From contig JAOAKH010000004.1 in assembly GCA_026413755.1 (NCBI GenBank), positions 1 to 64,000 of the forward strand: a stretch of DNA of 64,000 nt, in the 5' to 3' direction. The stretch comes from Acidilobaceae archaeon (GTDB taxonomy: Archaea; Thermoproteota; Thermoprotei_A; Sulfolobales; Acidilobaceae). Under the pieces are notes generated by a model. It saw only the letters and a list, made by a program, of their open reading frames with translations, did no database searches and was not told the DNA's origin. The position numbers and the translations under genes are program-made. Of the stretch, positions 1 through 8,498 are shown one piece after another. Positions within the stretch are counted from its first letter, which is position 1. Every line of letters starts with the position of its first letter.

Positions 1-671
<671 letters not shown>

Positions 672-800
672 CGGCCGCAAGGGCCGACTGGCGGGGCAGG
701 CGTTTCGCGGAGCCTCAGCCCCTAGCGCCCTCGTCGGACCCGAGGGGTCCCGGCATAGGGCCGGGCTATCTCGGGCCCCCATACCGTAAGCGTGGACCAT
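672..800 (-). other. 16S rRNA 5' leader (precursor spacer)
   Basis: This GC-rich stretch lies between the predicted transcription start near 798 and the mature 16S 5' end. It contains several short self-complementary G/C blocks, for example CGGGCCC and GGGACCCC types around 730-780, consistent with a structured pre-rRNA leader. The matching strand of the processing stem would lie 3' of 16S, outside the window, so the bulge-helix-bulge cannot be checked here. No protein gene is evident. Confidence 0.6.
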
Positions 801-820
801 ACCTTACTAGAGCCTGCCAG

Positions 821-835
821 AGCTTAAAACGCTTA
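821..835 (-). promoter_or_regulatory. rRNA promoter (TATA box)
   Basis: On the minus strand this reads GCGTTTTAAGCTC, a crenarchaeal TATA box with a purine-poor upstream element. It lies about 155 nt before the 16S 5' end and predicts a transcription start near 798. No protein gene lies between it and 16S. Of the rest of the 672-1087 interval, 840-1030 holds nothing I can identify apart from an isolated ATATAAG at 963-969. Confidence 0.6.
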
Positions 836-1033
836 CCCTCCGTAAGAGCCAGGTGTGCCCGCGGTAGGAGGCCAGGGGCTCATCCGCGGGAGCTCTGCTC
901 CCTGTAGCCCTAGCGCCGCCGCCGGGATACCGCGGGCCGCGTTAGTATGGGTAGGGGAGGAATATAAGCGCGGGGCTCAGCCCTGCGCGGGCGCATCACC
1001 GCTCAGCCCTTTCGAGCCACCTCACTGCCCTAG

Positions 1034-1041
1034 CTTATAAG
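1034..1041 (+). promoter_or_regulatory. TATA box for the VTT-family gene
   Basis: CTTATAAG is centred about 50 nt before the ATG at 1088, predicting a start of transcription near 1064 and a short leader that contains GGAG motifs. Confidence 0.5.
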
Positions 1042-1087
1042 AGAGGAGTCGCATAATAAGGCTTGAGGACGGAGAGGAGCGGGAGCT

Positions 1088-1768
1088 ATGGAGTTAGGGC
1101 AGCTGGTGGAGGAGCTGCTGAAATATGGGCCTCTGGGGCTCGGGGCACTCTCCTTTATCTCCAACCTCTTCCCCGGCTTCCCCGCGCTGTACCTCTCCCT
1201 AGTTGCCTCCTACGCAGCGCTCTCTCCAAGCGCCCTGCACTCAGCTGCAGCAGTGCTCGCCGCAGGGGTTGGGGCTGGGCTGGGGAAGGCTGCCCTCTTC
1301 CTCTCCTCCAGCGCTATAGGCTCCAGGATAGGCTACGTTAGGAAGAAGAGGAAGCTGCTCAAGAGGCTCCTCGAGGGCGGGAAGATACCGGTCCTCGTCT
1401 TCCTGTTCGCAGCCCTCCCCCTTCCCGACGACCTCCTGTACATACCGCTGGCGGTGGTGGGCTACAGCCCCCTCCAGTTCCTGGCGCCCGTCATTATTGG
1501 CAAGACCACTATGGCTGCCATCGTGTACGCGCTAGGCCTGACGGCTGGGGGGTTTTTGAAGGCGTACCTCAACAGCGTGGGGAGCGTGACGCTGCTCGAC
1601 ATAGCGATAGCCGGCCTCGCGGTGATAGCTGCGTCCCTCCTCCTCGCCTACGTCGTGATCTCCATAGACTGGTTCAAGGTGCTGGAGGGCTACGCGCGCA
1701 GGGGGATTAGGGGGGCCGTGAGGGAGCTCCTGAGGGAAGCCCTGTCCTTAGCTTCTAAGCAGAAGTAG
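1088..1768 (+). CDS. VTT-domain (SNARE-associated/DedA-like) membrane protein
   Basis: This 226-aa polytopic membrane protein has hydrophobic segments at roughly residues 15-35, 45-75, 95-120, 130-155 and 170-195. The glycine- and proline-rich stretches 'FPGFPALY' and 'PLPDDLLYIPL' match the VTT/DedA family pattern of re-entrant loops. Family members act as lipid scramblases or transporters in the cytoplasmic membrane; the substrate here is unknown. The ATG at 1088 follows GGAG sequences and a TATA box at 1034-1041. The 3' end overlaps the convergent ABC permease gene by 21 bp. Family assignment is moderately firm, and the exact function is open. Confidence 0.75.
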   Translation: MELGQLVEELLKYGPLGLGALSFISNLFPGFPALYLSLVASYAALSPSALHSAAAVLAAGVGAGLGKAALFLSSSAIGSRIGYVRKKRKLLKRLLEGGKIPVLVFLFAALPLPDDLLYIPLAVVGYSPLQFLAPVIIGKTTMAAIVYALGLTAGGFLKAYLNSVGSVTLLDIAIAGLAVIAASLLLAYVVISIDWFKVLEGYARRGIRGAVRELLREALSLASKQK

Positions 1769-2950
1769 CCTCTCAGACCTGAACTCCCTAAAGGAGAGGA
1801 GCAGGAAGAGCACAGAGAACGCATATAGGACGGCTAAGTGCACAAAGGCCCACAGCAGGTCTCCTCCTGAGGCGCGCTGGACCGCTAGGGATGCGTGGGT
1901 GAAGGGGATGGCGTACAGCGCGGCAGAGATCGCTGGGGGCAGCTTCGTGAGGTCTACGGCAAAGGAGGCGAAGTATATCACCATAGCTACGGAGAGCACT
2001 GCAACGGACTGGACCTGGGCGGACCTCACGGTGTCGCTCCTTGAGGAGACTATGGAGGCTATAGAGGAGGAGAGGAATATGAGGGCTACGACGGACAGCA
2101 GCCAGAAGGCAGCCAGCGTGGCCGAGACCCCCAGCCCCAGCCCTGAAAGGAGGAAGAAGAGGATCACGGCCGCGCTGTCCGCCAGCGCTGCTAGGAGGCC
2201 GAGGAGAGCGGAGGCGATGATCTTCCCTAGCAGGATGTCCTCCCTCTTTGGGACTGCAGAGAGCAGCTTCTCCAGCGTCCTCCTCTCCCTCTCTCCCAGG
2301 ACCGCGTCGGTCATGAAGACCACGGCAGGGTAGACGACGAAGAGGAGGGCGAGCTGCAGGACCCTCGCCGTGAGGGCTGCTGCAGCCTCTTCCTCCCTTG
2401 CCTCCTCGCCAGTAACTACGTGGTAGCCTGTGAGGAGATATATGGGGTTCTTCACGGCCTCCGGGCTCACGCTAACGTTGGCCAACGAGGACAGCCGCCT
2501 GATCCTCTCGTCCGAGAGCTTGGAGCTCTCCTCAGAGAGGGCCCACTGCACTGCGCTATAAGCCACGTCCCCTGCAGAGGAGCCCACCAGCCTGCTCACC
2601 TTAACGTAAGCCCTCCCCTCCAACCTGCTCAAGTTCTCCGCAAAGCGGGGTGGGATGGTCACGTAAACGTCAGCCCTATCTGCCCTGGAGCCCAAGGAAG
2701 CCCTGAGCTCCACGCCGAGCAGCCTCCCCTTCTCCTCTGCGCTCTTCCTCAGCCTCTCGGCGAACTCTCCCGCAGCCGGGTCCTCGAGCTCTATGATCAC
2801 CGAGACGCTCTGGGTTGCGTAGAGCAGCCCCGTGGCAAGGGCTATGGTCGGCAAGGAGAGCAGGGGGAGGAGCACTGTGGCCAGCACCACCCTTATGTCC
2901 CGAGATAGGTCCAGCAGCTCCCGCCAGAGGACGGCCCTAACGCTCCTCAA
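1748..2950 (-). CDS. ABC-2 type transporter permease (NatB-like)
   Basis: This 400-aa membrane protein has an N-terminal anchor helix (about 20-45), a long extracytoplasmic domain (about 50-200) and five or six C-terminal helices (about 205-395). That is the NatB/ABC-2 exporter layout. The cytoplasmic segment 'GERERRTLEKLLSAVP' before the helical bundle is typical of ABC-2 permeases that contact the ATPase. It overlaps the upstream ATPase gene by 14 bp, so the two are translationally coupled and form one export system. The substrate cannot be read from sequence. A second unrelated ABC-2 pair lies at 7788-9580. Confidence 0.85.
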   Translation of the reverse strand: MRSVRAVLWRELLDLSRDIRVVLATVLLPLLSLPTIALATGLLYATQSVSVIIELEDPAAGEFAERLRKSAEEKGRLLGVELRASLGSRADRADVYVTIPPRFAENLSRLEGRAYVKVSRLVGSSAGDVAYSAVQWALSEESSKLSDERIRRLSSLANVSVSPEAVKNPIYLLTGYHVVTGEEAREEEAAAALTARVLQLALLFVVYPAVVFMTDAVLGERERRTLEKLLSAVPKREDILLGKIIASALLGLLAALADSAAVILFFLLSGLGLGVSATLAAFWLLSVVALIFLSSSIASIVSSRSDTVRSAQVQSVAVLSVAMVIYFASFAVDLTKLPPAISAALYAIPFTHASLAVQRASGGDLLWAFVHLAVLYAFSVLFLLLSFREFRSERLLLLRS

Positions 2951-3677
2951 ACCCCACCGCCCTCACGTATGCTTCCTCTAGGCTACTCGCCCCAAAGGCC
3001 CTCGTCACCTCCTCCACGCTCCCCTCTGCTATCGTAACGCCGCCGGAGATGAATGTGACGCGCGAGGCGATCTGCTGCGCCTCCCTGAGGTCGTGGGTAG
3101 TTATGAGGAAGGTCGTCCCTGCAGCGCTCATCCTCTTTATTATCTCCCTCACCCTGAACGCCGAGACCACGTCGAGGCCTCCGGTGGGCTCGTCCAGCAC
3201 AGCCAGCTCTGGGCCGTGCATTAGGGCGAGCGCCAGCATGAGCCTCCTCTTCATCCCCTTGCTGTACGTGGCTGCCCTTGCCCGCAGCGCCTCCCCGAGG
3301 CCGGAAATCTCCCTTGCCCTCTCCAACATCTCCCCCTCGTCCCTACCGTAGATGCTGGCGAACAGCCTCACATGTTCCTCGCCCGTCAGCCTCTCGTAGG
3401 GCTGCGCCTCCTCCGGCAGGTAGCCTATGAGCCCCTTCTTTGCCTCCCAGCCCTCCTCCGCAGGGTCTCCTCCGAGCACCAGCAGCTCCCCCGCGTCTCT
3501 CCTCACGAGGCCCAGCATGATCCTTATGGCCGTAGTCTTCCCAGCACCGTTTGGGCCTGCGAGGACGTGAACGGAGCCCCTCTCCACCGATATCGAGAAG
3601 TCCCGCAGGACCTCCCTCCCCTTTATCCTCTTCCTCACCCCCCTTGCCTCCACTACCTTCACAGGAAGCCGAGGCAT
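2937..3677 (-). CDS. ABC transporter ATP-binding protein (exporter type)
   Basis: This 246-aa ABC ATPase has Walker A GPNGAGKTT near residue 40, the signature-like YSKGMKRR near 140, Walker B LAVLDEPTGGLD near 160 and the switch His in TTHD near 195. It pairs with the overlapping permease 1748-2950. The palindromic TATA-like CTATATAG at 3718-3725 lies about 44 nt upstream of the ATG, leaving a short leader with GGGGAG. The family (CcmA/NatA-type) exports ions, antibiotics or lipids, and no specific substrate is indicated. Confidence 0.92.
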   Translation of the reverse strand: MPRLPVKVVEARGVRKRIKGREVLRDFSISVERGSVHVLAGPNGAGKTTAIRIMLGLVRRDAGELLVLGGDPAEEGWEAKKGLIGYLPEEAQPYERLTGEEHVRLFASIYGRDEGEMLERAREISGLGEALRARAATYSKGMKRRLMLALALMHGPELAVLDEPTGGLDVVSAFRVREIIKRMSAAGTTFLITTHDLREAQQIASRVTFISGGVTIAEGSVEEVTRAFGASSLEEAYVRAVGFEER

Positions 3678-3716
3678 CTACGTTAACTCCCCGGTCTCTC
3701 CTTAACTGCTCCCCTG

Positions 3717-3725
3717 CCTATATAG
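3717..3725 (-). promoter_or_regulatory. TATA box for the ABC exporter operon
   Basis: The palindromic CTATATAG is centred about 44 nt before the ATPase start at 3677, which predicts a transcript start near 3695. It is too close to the plus-strand ATG at 3737 to serve that gene well. The plus-strand gene may instead use the weaker TTAAC near 3702-3706. Confidence 0.45.
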
Positions 3726-3736
3726 CAAGAGCGCAG

Positions 3737-4357
3737 ATGAGAGAAGCGCTGCGGGCGTTCCTGGCTGAGTACGGCGAGAGGGCGGAGCTGCTGCTGAGGC
3801 TAATGCTAGAGGAGGCCAGGAGCCCCTCGAGGCTAAGGTTGGGGGACTTCAGCCTCAAGGGAATAAAGGACAGGCTGAAGGTGATGGGAGTAGAGTACAA
3901 CCCGGTGCCGCTCCTGGCTAAGCTGGAGAAGGAGGTGGGGATCATAGAGACCAGCTATAGGTCCAGCACTCAGAGGTGGTGGAGAATACTGGACAGGGAG
4001 CTAGTGGAGGAGCTGCTGGGGAGGAGGGAGGAGCTAAGCATTAGGGCCAGAATGCTGAGGGCCCAGATCTATGCGCTGAACCCGCAGGGGATGAAGGAGG
4101 CGTTGAAAGGCATGCTGGGGAGGAGGCTCAGCGAGGCAGAGAGGTCGAGGCTGAGGAAGATGGCCTTCGAGGAGCTGCCGCTGCTGGTTAAAGTGCTCGA
4201 GGAGGCAAAGGAACTCGGGGAGGAGGCCCTCGAGGAGGAGGTGAGGCTCCTGGAGGAGGTGCTTGAGCTGTTCGAGCTGGTGGCGATCAGGTCTACGGAG
4301 GCTCCAGCAGCAGGCCCCTCCTTGCGGCATCCTCTAGCCGAGCCAAGATCGCCCTAA
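3737..4357 (+). CDS. Hypothetical helical protein, Glu-rich C terminus
   Basis: This 206-aa protein is not recognised. The ATG at 3737 is chosen because the open frame upstream (from 3551) is Pro/Ser-rich antisense to the ABC ATPase and unlike protein. Residues 40-90 contain a compact helix-turn-like region, then an acidic, amphipathic helical stretch (about 95-185) rich in Glu/Leu that could be coiled coil. The last 65 bp overlap the convergent phosphopantothenate synthetase gene, and the Pro/Ala-rich tail lies in that overlap. The protein sense is supported by codon pattern and length, but the function is unknown. Confidence 0.6.
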   Translation: MREALRAFLAEYGERAELLLRLMLEEARSPSRLRLGDFSLKGIKDRLKVMGVEYNPVPLLAKLEKEVGIIETSYRSSTQRWWRILDRELVEELLGRREELSIRARMLRAQIYALNPQGMKEALKGMLGRRLSEAERSRLRKMAFEELPLLVKVLEEAKELGEEALEEEVRLLEEVLELFELVAIRSTEAPAAGPSLRHPLAEPRSP

Positions 4358-5075
4358 AGGCCTCTGAGAGGGCCTTCCTGTTGTCGTAGGAGGAGACTAT
4401 GAGCTCCAGGGAAGCCCTGCTAGAGCCCCTGAGCTCCTTGGCAAAGGAGATCATGTTCTGAGTCGCCCTGCTAGCTTCGTCTACGATAGTTATGTGAGCC
4501 AGCTGAGCTGTCCTGCTGAAGGGGTTCAGGTCTATCGCTATGACTCTCTTCCCCACCTCCCTCAGGGCCTTCGTTCTGTCCCCGTCCTCTATCGCTACTA
4601 GCACCACGTCGGCCGAGTGTATGCCCTCAACGCAAACTATACCGCGCGGGCTCTCTAGGTTTGGCAGCCTGGTCTTCTCGCAGGCAACCCCTAGCACCTC
4701 CCTGGCCCCAGCCCTTCTCAGCATCGCCTCTATCTTAGCCACCCTCTCCTCTGTCCTGTAGAATATGTTCACTTCCACCTTCGCGCCCAGCAGGGAGGAG
4801 AGCTCCGCTATCTCCTGGGCTGCAAGGGCGGCGTAGTTGCCGTTAACCGATATGACAGGCCTCTCCGCCAGCAGCATGAGGGCCACGGCGGCTCTCTCTG
4901 CCTCGAGGGCAAAGGGGTGGCTGACCTCGCCCAATATGTAGTCGAAGGCCTCTCCCCTCCCCTGCGCTATCAGCCCCTGCGGCACCACGGCTCCTTCGAG
5001 GAAGGCCTCCACTACCTTCTCCCTTACCAAGAGGGACCTGTACCTCGGGTGGCTTTCTGGTATGTGCCAGCGCAA
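4293..5075 (-). CDS. 4-phosphopantoate--beta-alanine ligase (archaeal phosphopantothenate synthetase)
   Basis: This 260-aa cytoplasmic enzyme of archaeal CoA synthesis joins 4-phosphopantoate and beta-alanine with ATP. The N-terminal 'IPESHPRYRSL' and the 'SVNGNYAAL' segment near residue 77 are hallmarks of the family formerly called DUF137. The start is TTG at 5075, directly after the TAG of pantoate kinase, with a GGAGGTGA Shine-Dalgarno inside the end of that gene. It is the third gene of the coaBC-pantoate kinase-synthetase operon. Its 3' end overlaps the convergent hypothetical gene by 65 bp. Confidence 0.93.
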   Translation of the reverse strand: MRWHIPESHPRYRSLLVREKVVEAFLEGAVVPQGLIAQGRGEAFDYILGEVSHPFALEAERAAVALMLLAERPVISVNGNYAALAAQEIAELSSLLGAKVEVNIFYRTEERVAKIEAMLRRAGAREVLGVACEKTRLPNLESPRGIVCVEGIHSADVVLVAIEDGDRTKALREVGKRVIAIDLNPFSRTAQLAHITIVDEASRATQNMISFAKELRGSSRASLELIVSSYDNRKALSEAFRAILARLEDAARRGLLLEPP

Positions 5076-5918
5076 CTAGCTCACCTCCACAGCAAAGCTG
5101 CTGCCGGAGGGGCGCAGGTACAGCAGCCTGCGCCCGAGCCCGTAGAGGTGCTCCACAGCGTCCCTCACTAGCTGGGACTCTACTGCCACCATCACTACCC
5201 CCTTCTTGCCGTAGGCAGTTATGAGCCCGGGGGTCTTCCGCACGACCTCCTCCCCCCTCTCCTCTAGCATGGCCCTTATGAGCCCATTCTCAAGGTTAAA
5301 GCGCAAGACCTCCTCTGCGAAGAGGTGGAACTCCAGGGACTCGGCGACCTTCGCTATTATCGGCTCGGAGGCCTCGTGGAGCCTCATAGAGGTGTACCTC
5401 TTCACGAACTCTCCCGTATGCTCCTCCGAGATCACTATGCTCAGCAGCGAGACGCCCGGCGGCAGCTGCCTGCACTCCGCCCTCCCAGTTCCCGGCGCCC
5501 CGGGGGAGAGCCTAGCGACGAGCCCCACCCCGCAGGAGATGGCTAGCACGTCCCCGAGGCCCGTGCGCTCCAACACCTCTGCCTCGTGGGCTATCTCCAG
5601 CAGCCTCCCCACCTTCTGCCTAGCGGCACCCAGGGCGAGCGCAGCAGAGACTGCTGCAGCGGCGCTGACGGCGTAGCCCACGCCCGGAGGGAGCGGGAGA
5701 ACGGAGGATATCTTCTCCCCCGCGGCCCCAAGCGCCTCTGCTACTCTCTTAACGGTCCCTATAGAGCTCTTGCCCGCCTCTTCCTCGCCCCCTGTGCAGA
5801 TTCTTGCCCTCGGCTCCACTGCTATCCCAATGCCTATTGAGCCGGTGCTCCTCGGCTCGCTAGTAAAGCGCGGGGAGAAGAGGGCAGTTACGTGATGAGG
5901 GGAGGAAGCGCAGATCAT
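5076..5918 (-). CDS. Pantoate kinase (GHMP kinase family)
   Basis: This 280-aa enzyme phosphorylates pantoate in the archaeal CoA pathway, preceding the synthetase encoded next. It begins with 'SPHHVTALFSPRF' and 'TGSIGIGIAVEPRA', typical of archaeal pantoate kinase. The glycine-rich GHMP ATP-binding motif 'LPPGVGYAVSAAAAVS' lies near residues 97-112. The start ATG overlaps the stop of coaBC (ATGA, 5915-5918), and the gene abuts the synthetase with no spacer, so the three are one operon. Length and motifs fit the family well. Confidence 0.92.
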   Translation of the reverse strand: MICASSPHHVTALFSPRFTSEPRSTGSIGIGIAVEPRARICTGGEEEAGKSSIGTVKRVAEALGAAGEKISSVLPLPPGVGYAVSAAAAVSAALALGAARQKVGRLLEIAHEAEVLERTGLGDVLAISCGVGLVARLSPGAPGTGRAECRQLPPGVSLLSIVISEEHTGEFVKRYTSMRLHEASEPIIAKVAESLEFHLFAEEVLRFNLENGLIRAMLEERGEEVVRKTPGLITAYGKKGVVMVAVESQLVRDAVEHLYGLGRRLLYLRPSGSSFAVEVS

Positions 5919-7150
5919 CTGCTGCCCCTCGCCAGCTTTACCGCCTCATCAATTATGAGCCTTGCCAGGACCTCTTTGTGAACTGTCCCTAGGTTCCTGT
6001 TCTGATCGCGGGTCACGAGGATGACCCTGTTAGTCTCGGAGCCGAAGCCCGTGCCCGGGTAGCCCACGGCGTTCGCCACTACTACGTCTGCAGAGTACTT
6101 AGAGAGCTTCTCCCTCGCGGCCTCCAGCAGCTTCTCCTCTTCCAGCGTGCTCTCCGCGGCGAAGGCGATTACTGCCTTAGGCCTCGACCTCATGCTGGCC
6201 AGCACCTTCGGCGTAGGCTTCAGGAGCAGCGAGAGCTCCCTCCCGCTCCTTATCTTGCCCTCGTAGATCTCAGCAGGGGCGAAATCGGCGGGCGCGGCAG
6301 CAAAGACCGCCACATCGTACGAGTTCTTCTCCGTTAGCTGTGCCACCCTCTCCGCCATCTCAGCAGCAGTCTCCACCCTGTAGCTGTTCAGGAAGTGAGG
6401 AACCTTGACTGCCAGGGGCCCGTGCACGAAGTCCACCGAGGCTCCCCTTGACCATGCCTCCACTGCCACCTCCACTCCCATGAGGCCACTGCTAGGGTTA
6501 GAGATGAACCTAACCCTGTCTATCCACTCCCTCGTGGGCCCTCCCGTCACGAGAACCCTCATCCCCTTCAGGTCCTCCCCCCGGGAGGTGAAGGCCGCGG
6601 CAACTCTGCCCACCAGGTCTGGGGACGGGTACTTAGCTGCCCCTTCCTCCAGGAGCGGCGGCAGCACTTTTGCCCCCATTTCCTCCAGCAAGGCCTTCGC
6701 CTTAGCGTACTGCGCTGTGCCGTAAAGGTTGTCATGCATGGCCGGCACGAACATGACCTTCTTGCCATAGCCTATAGCAGAGATCGCTATCATGCTAACT
6801 GACGTGTCCCCGATCCCGTGCGCTACCTTTGCCATGGTAGAGAGTGTAGCGGGAGCTACGACAACGGAGCTGGCCTTCCCCACGAGGCCCACGTGCTCCG
6901 TCTCGCCGCCTAGCTCCACTATGGGCTCCACGCCCGTAGCCCAGTGCAGCAAGGTGGGGCCTACGTACTTAGTAGCTTCTTGCGTCATGGCAGGCACGAC
7001 TATCGCCCCCCTCCTCATGAGCCAGCGAGCAGTGTCTACCGACTTATACGAGGAAACGCTGGCCGTTATGCCGAGTATAATCGTGTGTCCTTCCAAGTAC
7101 CTGTTAACTGAGCCTACTATGTTCCTAGAGGGGTGATGGGGAGATATCAT
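5915..7150 (-). CDS. coaBC: Bifunctional phosphopantothenoylcysteine decarboxylase / phosphopantothenate--cysteine ligase
   Basis: This 411-aa enzyme has an N-terminal flavodoxin-like CoaC half (about 20-185, with 'GITASVSSYKS' and 'PAMHDNLYG') and a C-terminal CoaB half (about 200-410, with 'VTGGPTREWIDRVRFISN' and the lysine motif 'YEGKIRSG'). It makes 4'-phosphopantetheine from phosphopantothenate, cysteine and CTP. I place the start at the ATG at 7150 rather than at 7255. A TATA box at 7179-7188 sits about 33 nt upstream, giving a leaderless mRNA, and the longer N terminus would run into the divergent GNAT gene. It is first in the CoA operon. Confidence 0.93.
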   Translation of the reverse strand: MISPHHPSRNIVGSVNRYLEGHTIILGITASVSSYKSVDTARWLMRRGAIVVPAMTQEATKYVGPTLLHWATGVEPIVELGGETEHVGLVGKASSVVVAPATLSTMAKVAHGIGDTSVSMIAISAIGYGKKVMFVPAMHDNLYGTAQYAKAKALLEEMGAKVLPPLLEEGAAKYPSPDLVGRVAAAFTSRGEDLKGMRVLVTGGPTREWIDRVRFISNPSSGLMGVEVAVEAWSRGASVDFVHGPLAVKVPHFLNSYRVETAAEMAERVAQLTEKNSYDVAVFAAAPADFAPAEIYEGKIRSGRELSLLLKPTPKVLASMRSRPKAVIAFAAESTLEEEKLLEAAREKLSKYSADVVVANAVGYPGTGFGSETNRVILVTRDQNRNLGTVHKEVLARLIIDEAVKLARGSR

Positions 7151-7178
7151 TCGTAGCCCAGAGACGGAGGCAGGACGA

Positions 7179-7188
7179 CTATTTAAAT
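7179..7188. promoter_or_regulatory. Shared TATA box between coaBC and the GNAT gene
   Basis: The near-palindromic ACTATTTAAATC can be read as a TATA box on both strands. It lies about 33 nt from the coaBC ATG (minus) and about 50 nt from the ATG of the acetyltransferase (plus), so one element may serve both directions. This is inference from spacing. Confidence 0.5.
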
Positions 7189-7233
7189 CTCCTCCCGCCG
7201 CCCCTCTTCTCGGGAGCAGCACGGGCGAGCCGT

Positions 7234-7770
7234 ATGTTCGTGGTGAGGAGGGCAAGGGACGAGGACCTGCCAGAGGTTATGAAAATAAACCTAGAGACCC
7301 TGCCAGAGAATTACTGGTACGGCTTCTACAAGAGCCTGCTGGACAATTGGGGAGAGGCCTTTCTAGTGGCGGAGGCTGAGGGGAAGCTGGTGGGCTATGC
7401 CATGAGCAGAATAGAGGAGCAGAGCGATCCCGTCCTGCTTGGGCTAGCCAAGGAGGAAGAGGTGGGCCTGCTAAGGAGGGTGATAAGCTCCTTTAAGGGG
7501 GAGCTGAGGCCTGTGGGCCACCTGGTCTCCATAGCTGTGAGGTCCCCATATAGGAGGATGGGCATAGGCTCCTCCCTTCTGAGGGAAACTATAAATGTGG
7601 TGAGGGACTTCTACAAGGCGGACTCCATATACCTAGAGGTGAGAGTTACGAACTACCCTGCCATAAACCTCTACGAGAAGTTCGGCTTCAAGAAGGTAAG
7701 GGTCATCAAGGGCTATTACTCAGACGGCGAGGACGCTTACGTAATGGTGCTTAGATTAAAAGCCCCATAA
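7234..7770 (+). CDS. GNAT N-acetyltransferase, Ard1/RimI-like
   Basis: This 178-aa protein carries the GNAT acetyl-CoA motif A 'VRSPYRRMGIGSSLL' (R-x-x-G-x-G type) near residues 105-120 and the C-terminal 'NLYEKFGFKKV' motif B near 150. It is closest in pattern to the archaeal Ard1-type N-terminal acetyltransferase that modifies many nascent proteins with Ser, Ala or Met ends. The ATG at 7234 is the first in frame. It is followed after 17 bp by an ABC transporter gene pair and may be co-transcribed with it. Confidence 0.87.
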   Translation: MFVVRRARDEDLPEVMKINLETLPENYWYGFYKSLLDNWGEAFLVAEAEGKLVGYAMSRIEEQSDPVLLGLAKEEEVGLLRRVISSFKGELRPVGHLVSIAVRSPYRRMGIGSSLLRETINVVRDFYKADSIYLEVRVTNYPAINLYEKFGFKKVRVIKGYYSDGEDAYVMVLRLKAP

Positions 7771-7787
7771 GGTTCTGGGAGGGAGCT

Positions 7788-8498
7788 TTGGAAGCGATAT
7801 TAGGGAAGGGGTTAGAGAAAAGGTACGGGAAGGTAAAGGCCCTCGACGGCTTAGACATAAGGGTAGAGTATGGCGAGATCTACGGCCTGATAGGCCCCAA
7901 CGGTTCCGGCAAGTCCACCTTCATAAAGTCCCTTCTGGGCATTGTGAGGCTGGACCGCGGCGAGCTCTTCGCTCTGGGCAGGAGGGCCCCAAGCAAGGCC
8001 CTCCTGAAGGACATAGGTTACATGCCCCAGGAGCCTGCGCTTTACTACAACCTCACCGTGGAGGAGAACCTCCGGTTCTTCGGCAAATTATACGGCGTCC
8101 CAAGGCTTGAAGAGGTTGTCGAGGAGGTCATAGGCCTCCTAAGGCTAGAGGAGAAGAGGAGGGAGCTCGTGGAGAGCCTTAGCGGGGGGATGCAGAGAAG
8201 GGTCTCCCTGGGGGCGGCGCTAATACACAAGCCAAAGCTGCTGCTCCTCGACGAGCCAACTGTGGGCATAGACCCTGTGCTCAGGGCGGAGCTCTGGGAC
8301 TACTTCAGGAGGGCCACGAAGGAGATGGGGGCCACTATACTGATCACCACCCACTACATGGACGAGGCGAGGAGGTGCGACAGGGTGGGCTTCATACTGG
8401 CGGGCAGGATGTTAGCAGAGGGGAGGCCGGAGGAGCTAGTGAGAGGCGTCGGCGCCGAAGGGTTGGAGGAGGCATACGTGAAGTACGTGAAGGGGTGA
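7788..8498 (+). CDS. ABC transporter ATP-binding protein
   Basis: This 236-aa ABC ATPase has Walker A GPNGSGKST near residue 38, signature LSGGMQRR near 132, Walker B LLLLDEPTVGID near 153 and TTHYMDEA near 187. The start is TTG at 7788, with GGGAGGGAG just upstream. It overlaps the following permease start in GTGA (8495-8498), so the two are coupled. It is a DrrA/NatA-type exporter ATPase whose substrate is not evident. Confidence 0.93.
   Translation: MEAILGKGLEKRYGKVKALDGLDIRVEYGEIYGLIGPNGSGKSTFIKSLLGIVRLDRGELFALGRRAPSKALLKDIGYMPQEPALYYNLTVEENLRFFGKLYGVPRLEEVVEEVIGLLRLEEKRRELVESLSGGMQRRVSLGAALIHKPKLLLLDEPTVGIDPVLRAELWDYFRRATKEMGATILITTHYMDEARRCDRVGFILAGRMLAEGRPEELVRGVGAEGLEEAYVKYVKG

Noticed and set aside
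960-1030. A possible small RNA downstream of ATATAAG at 963-969.
   Set aside because: No C/D or H/ACA box pattern or tRNA-like fold could be supported by eye.
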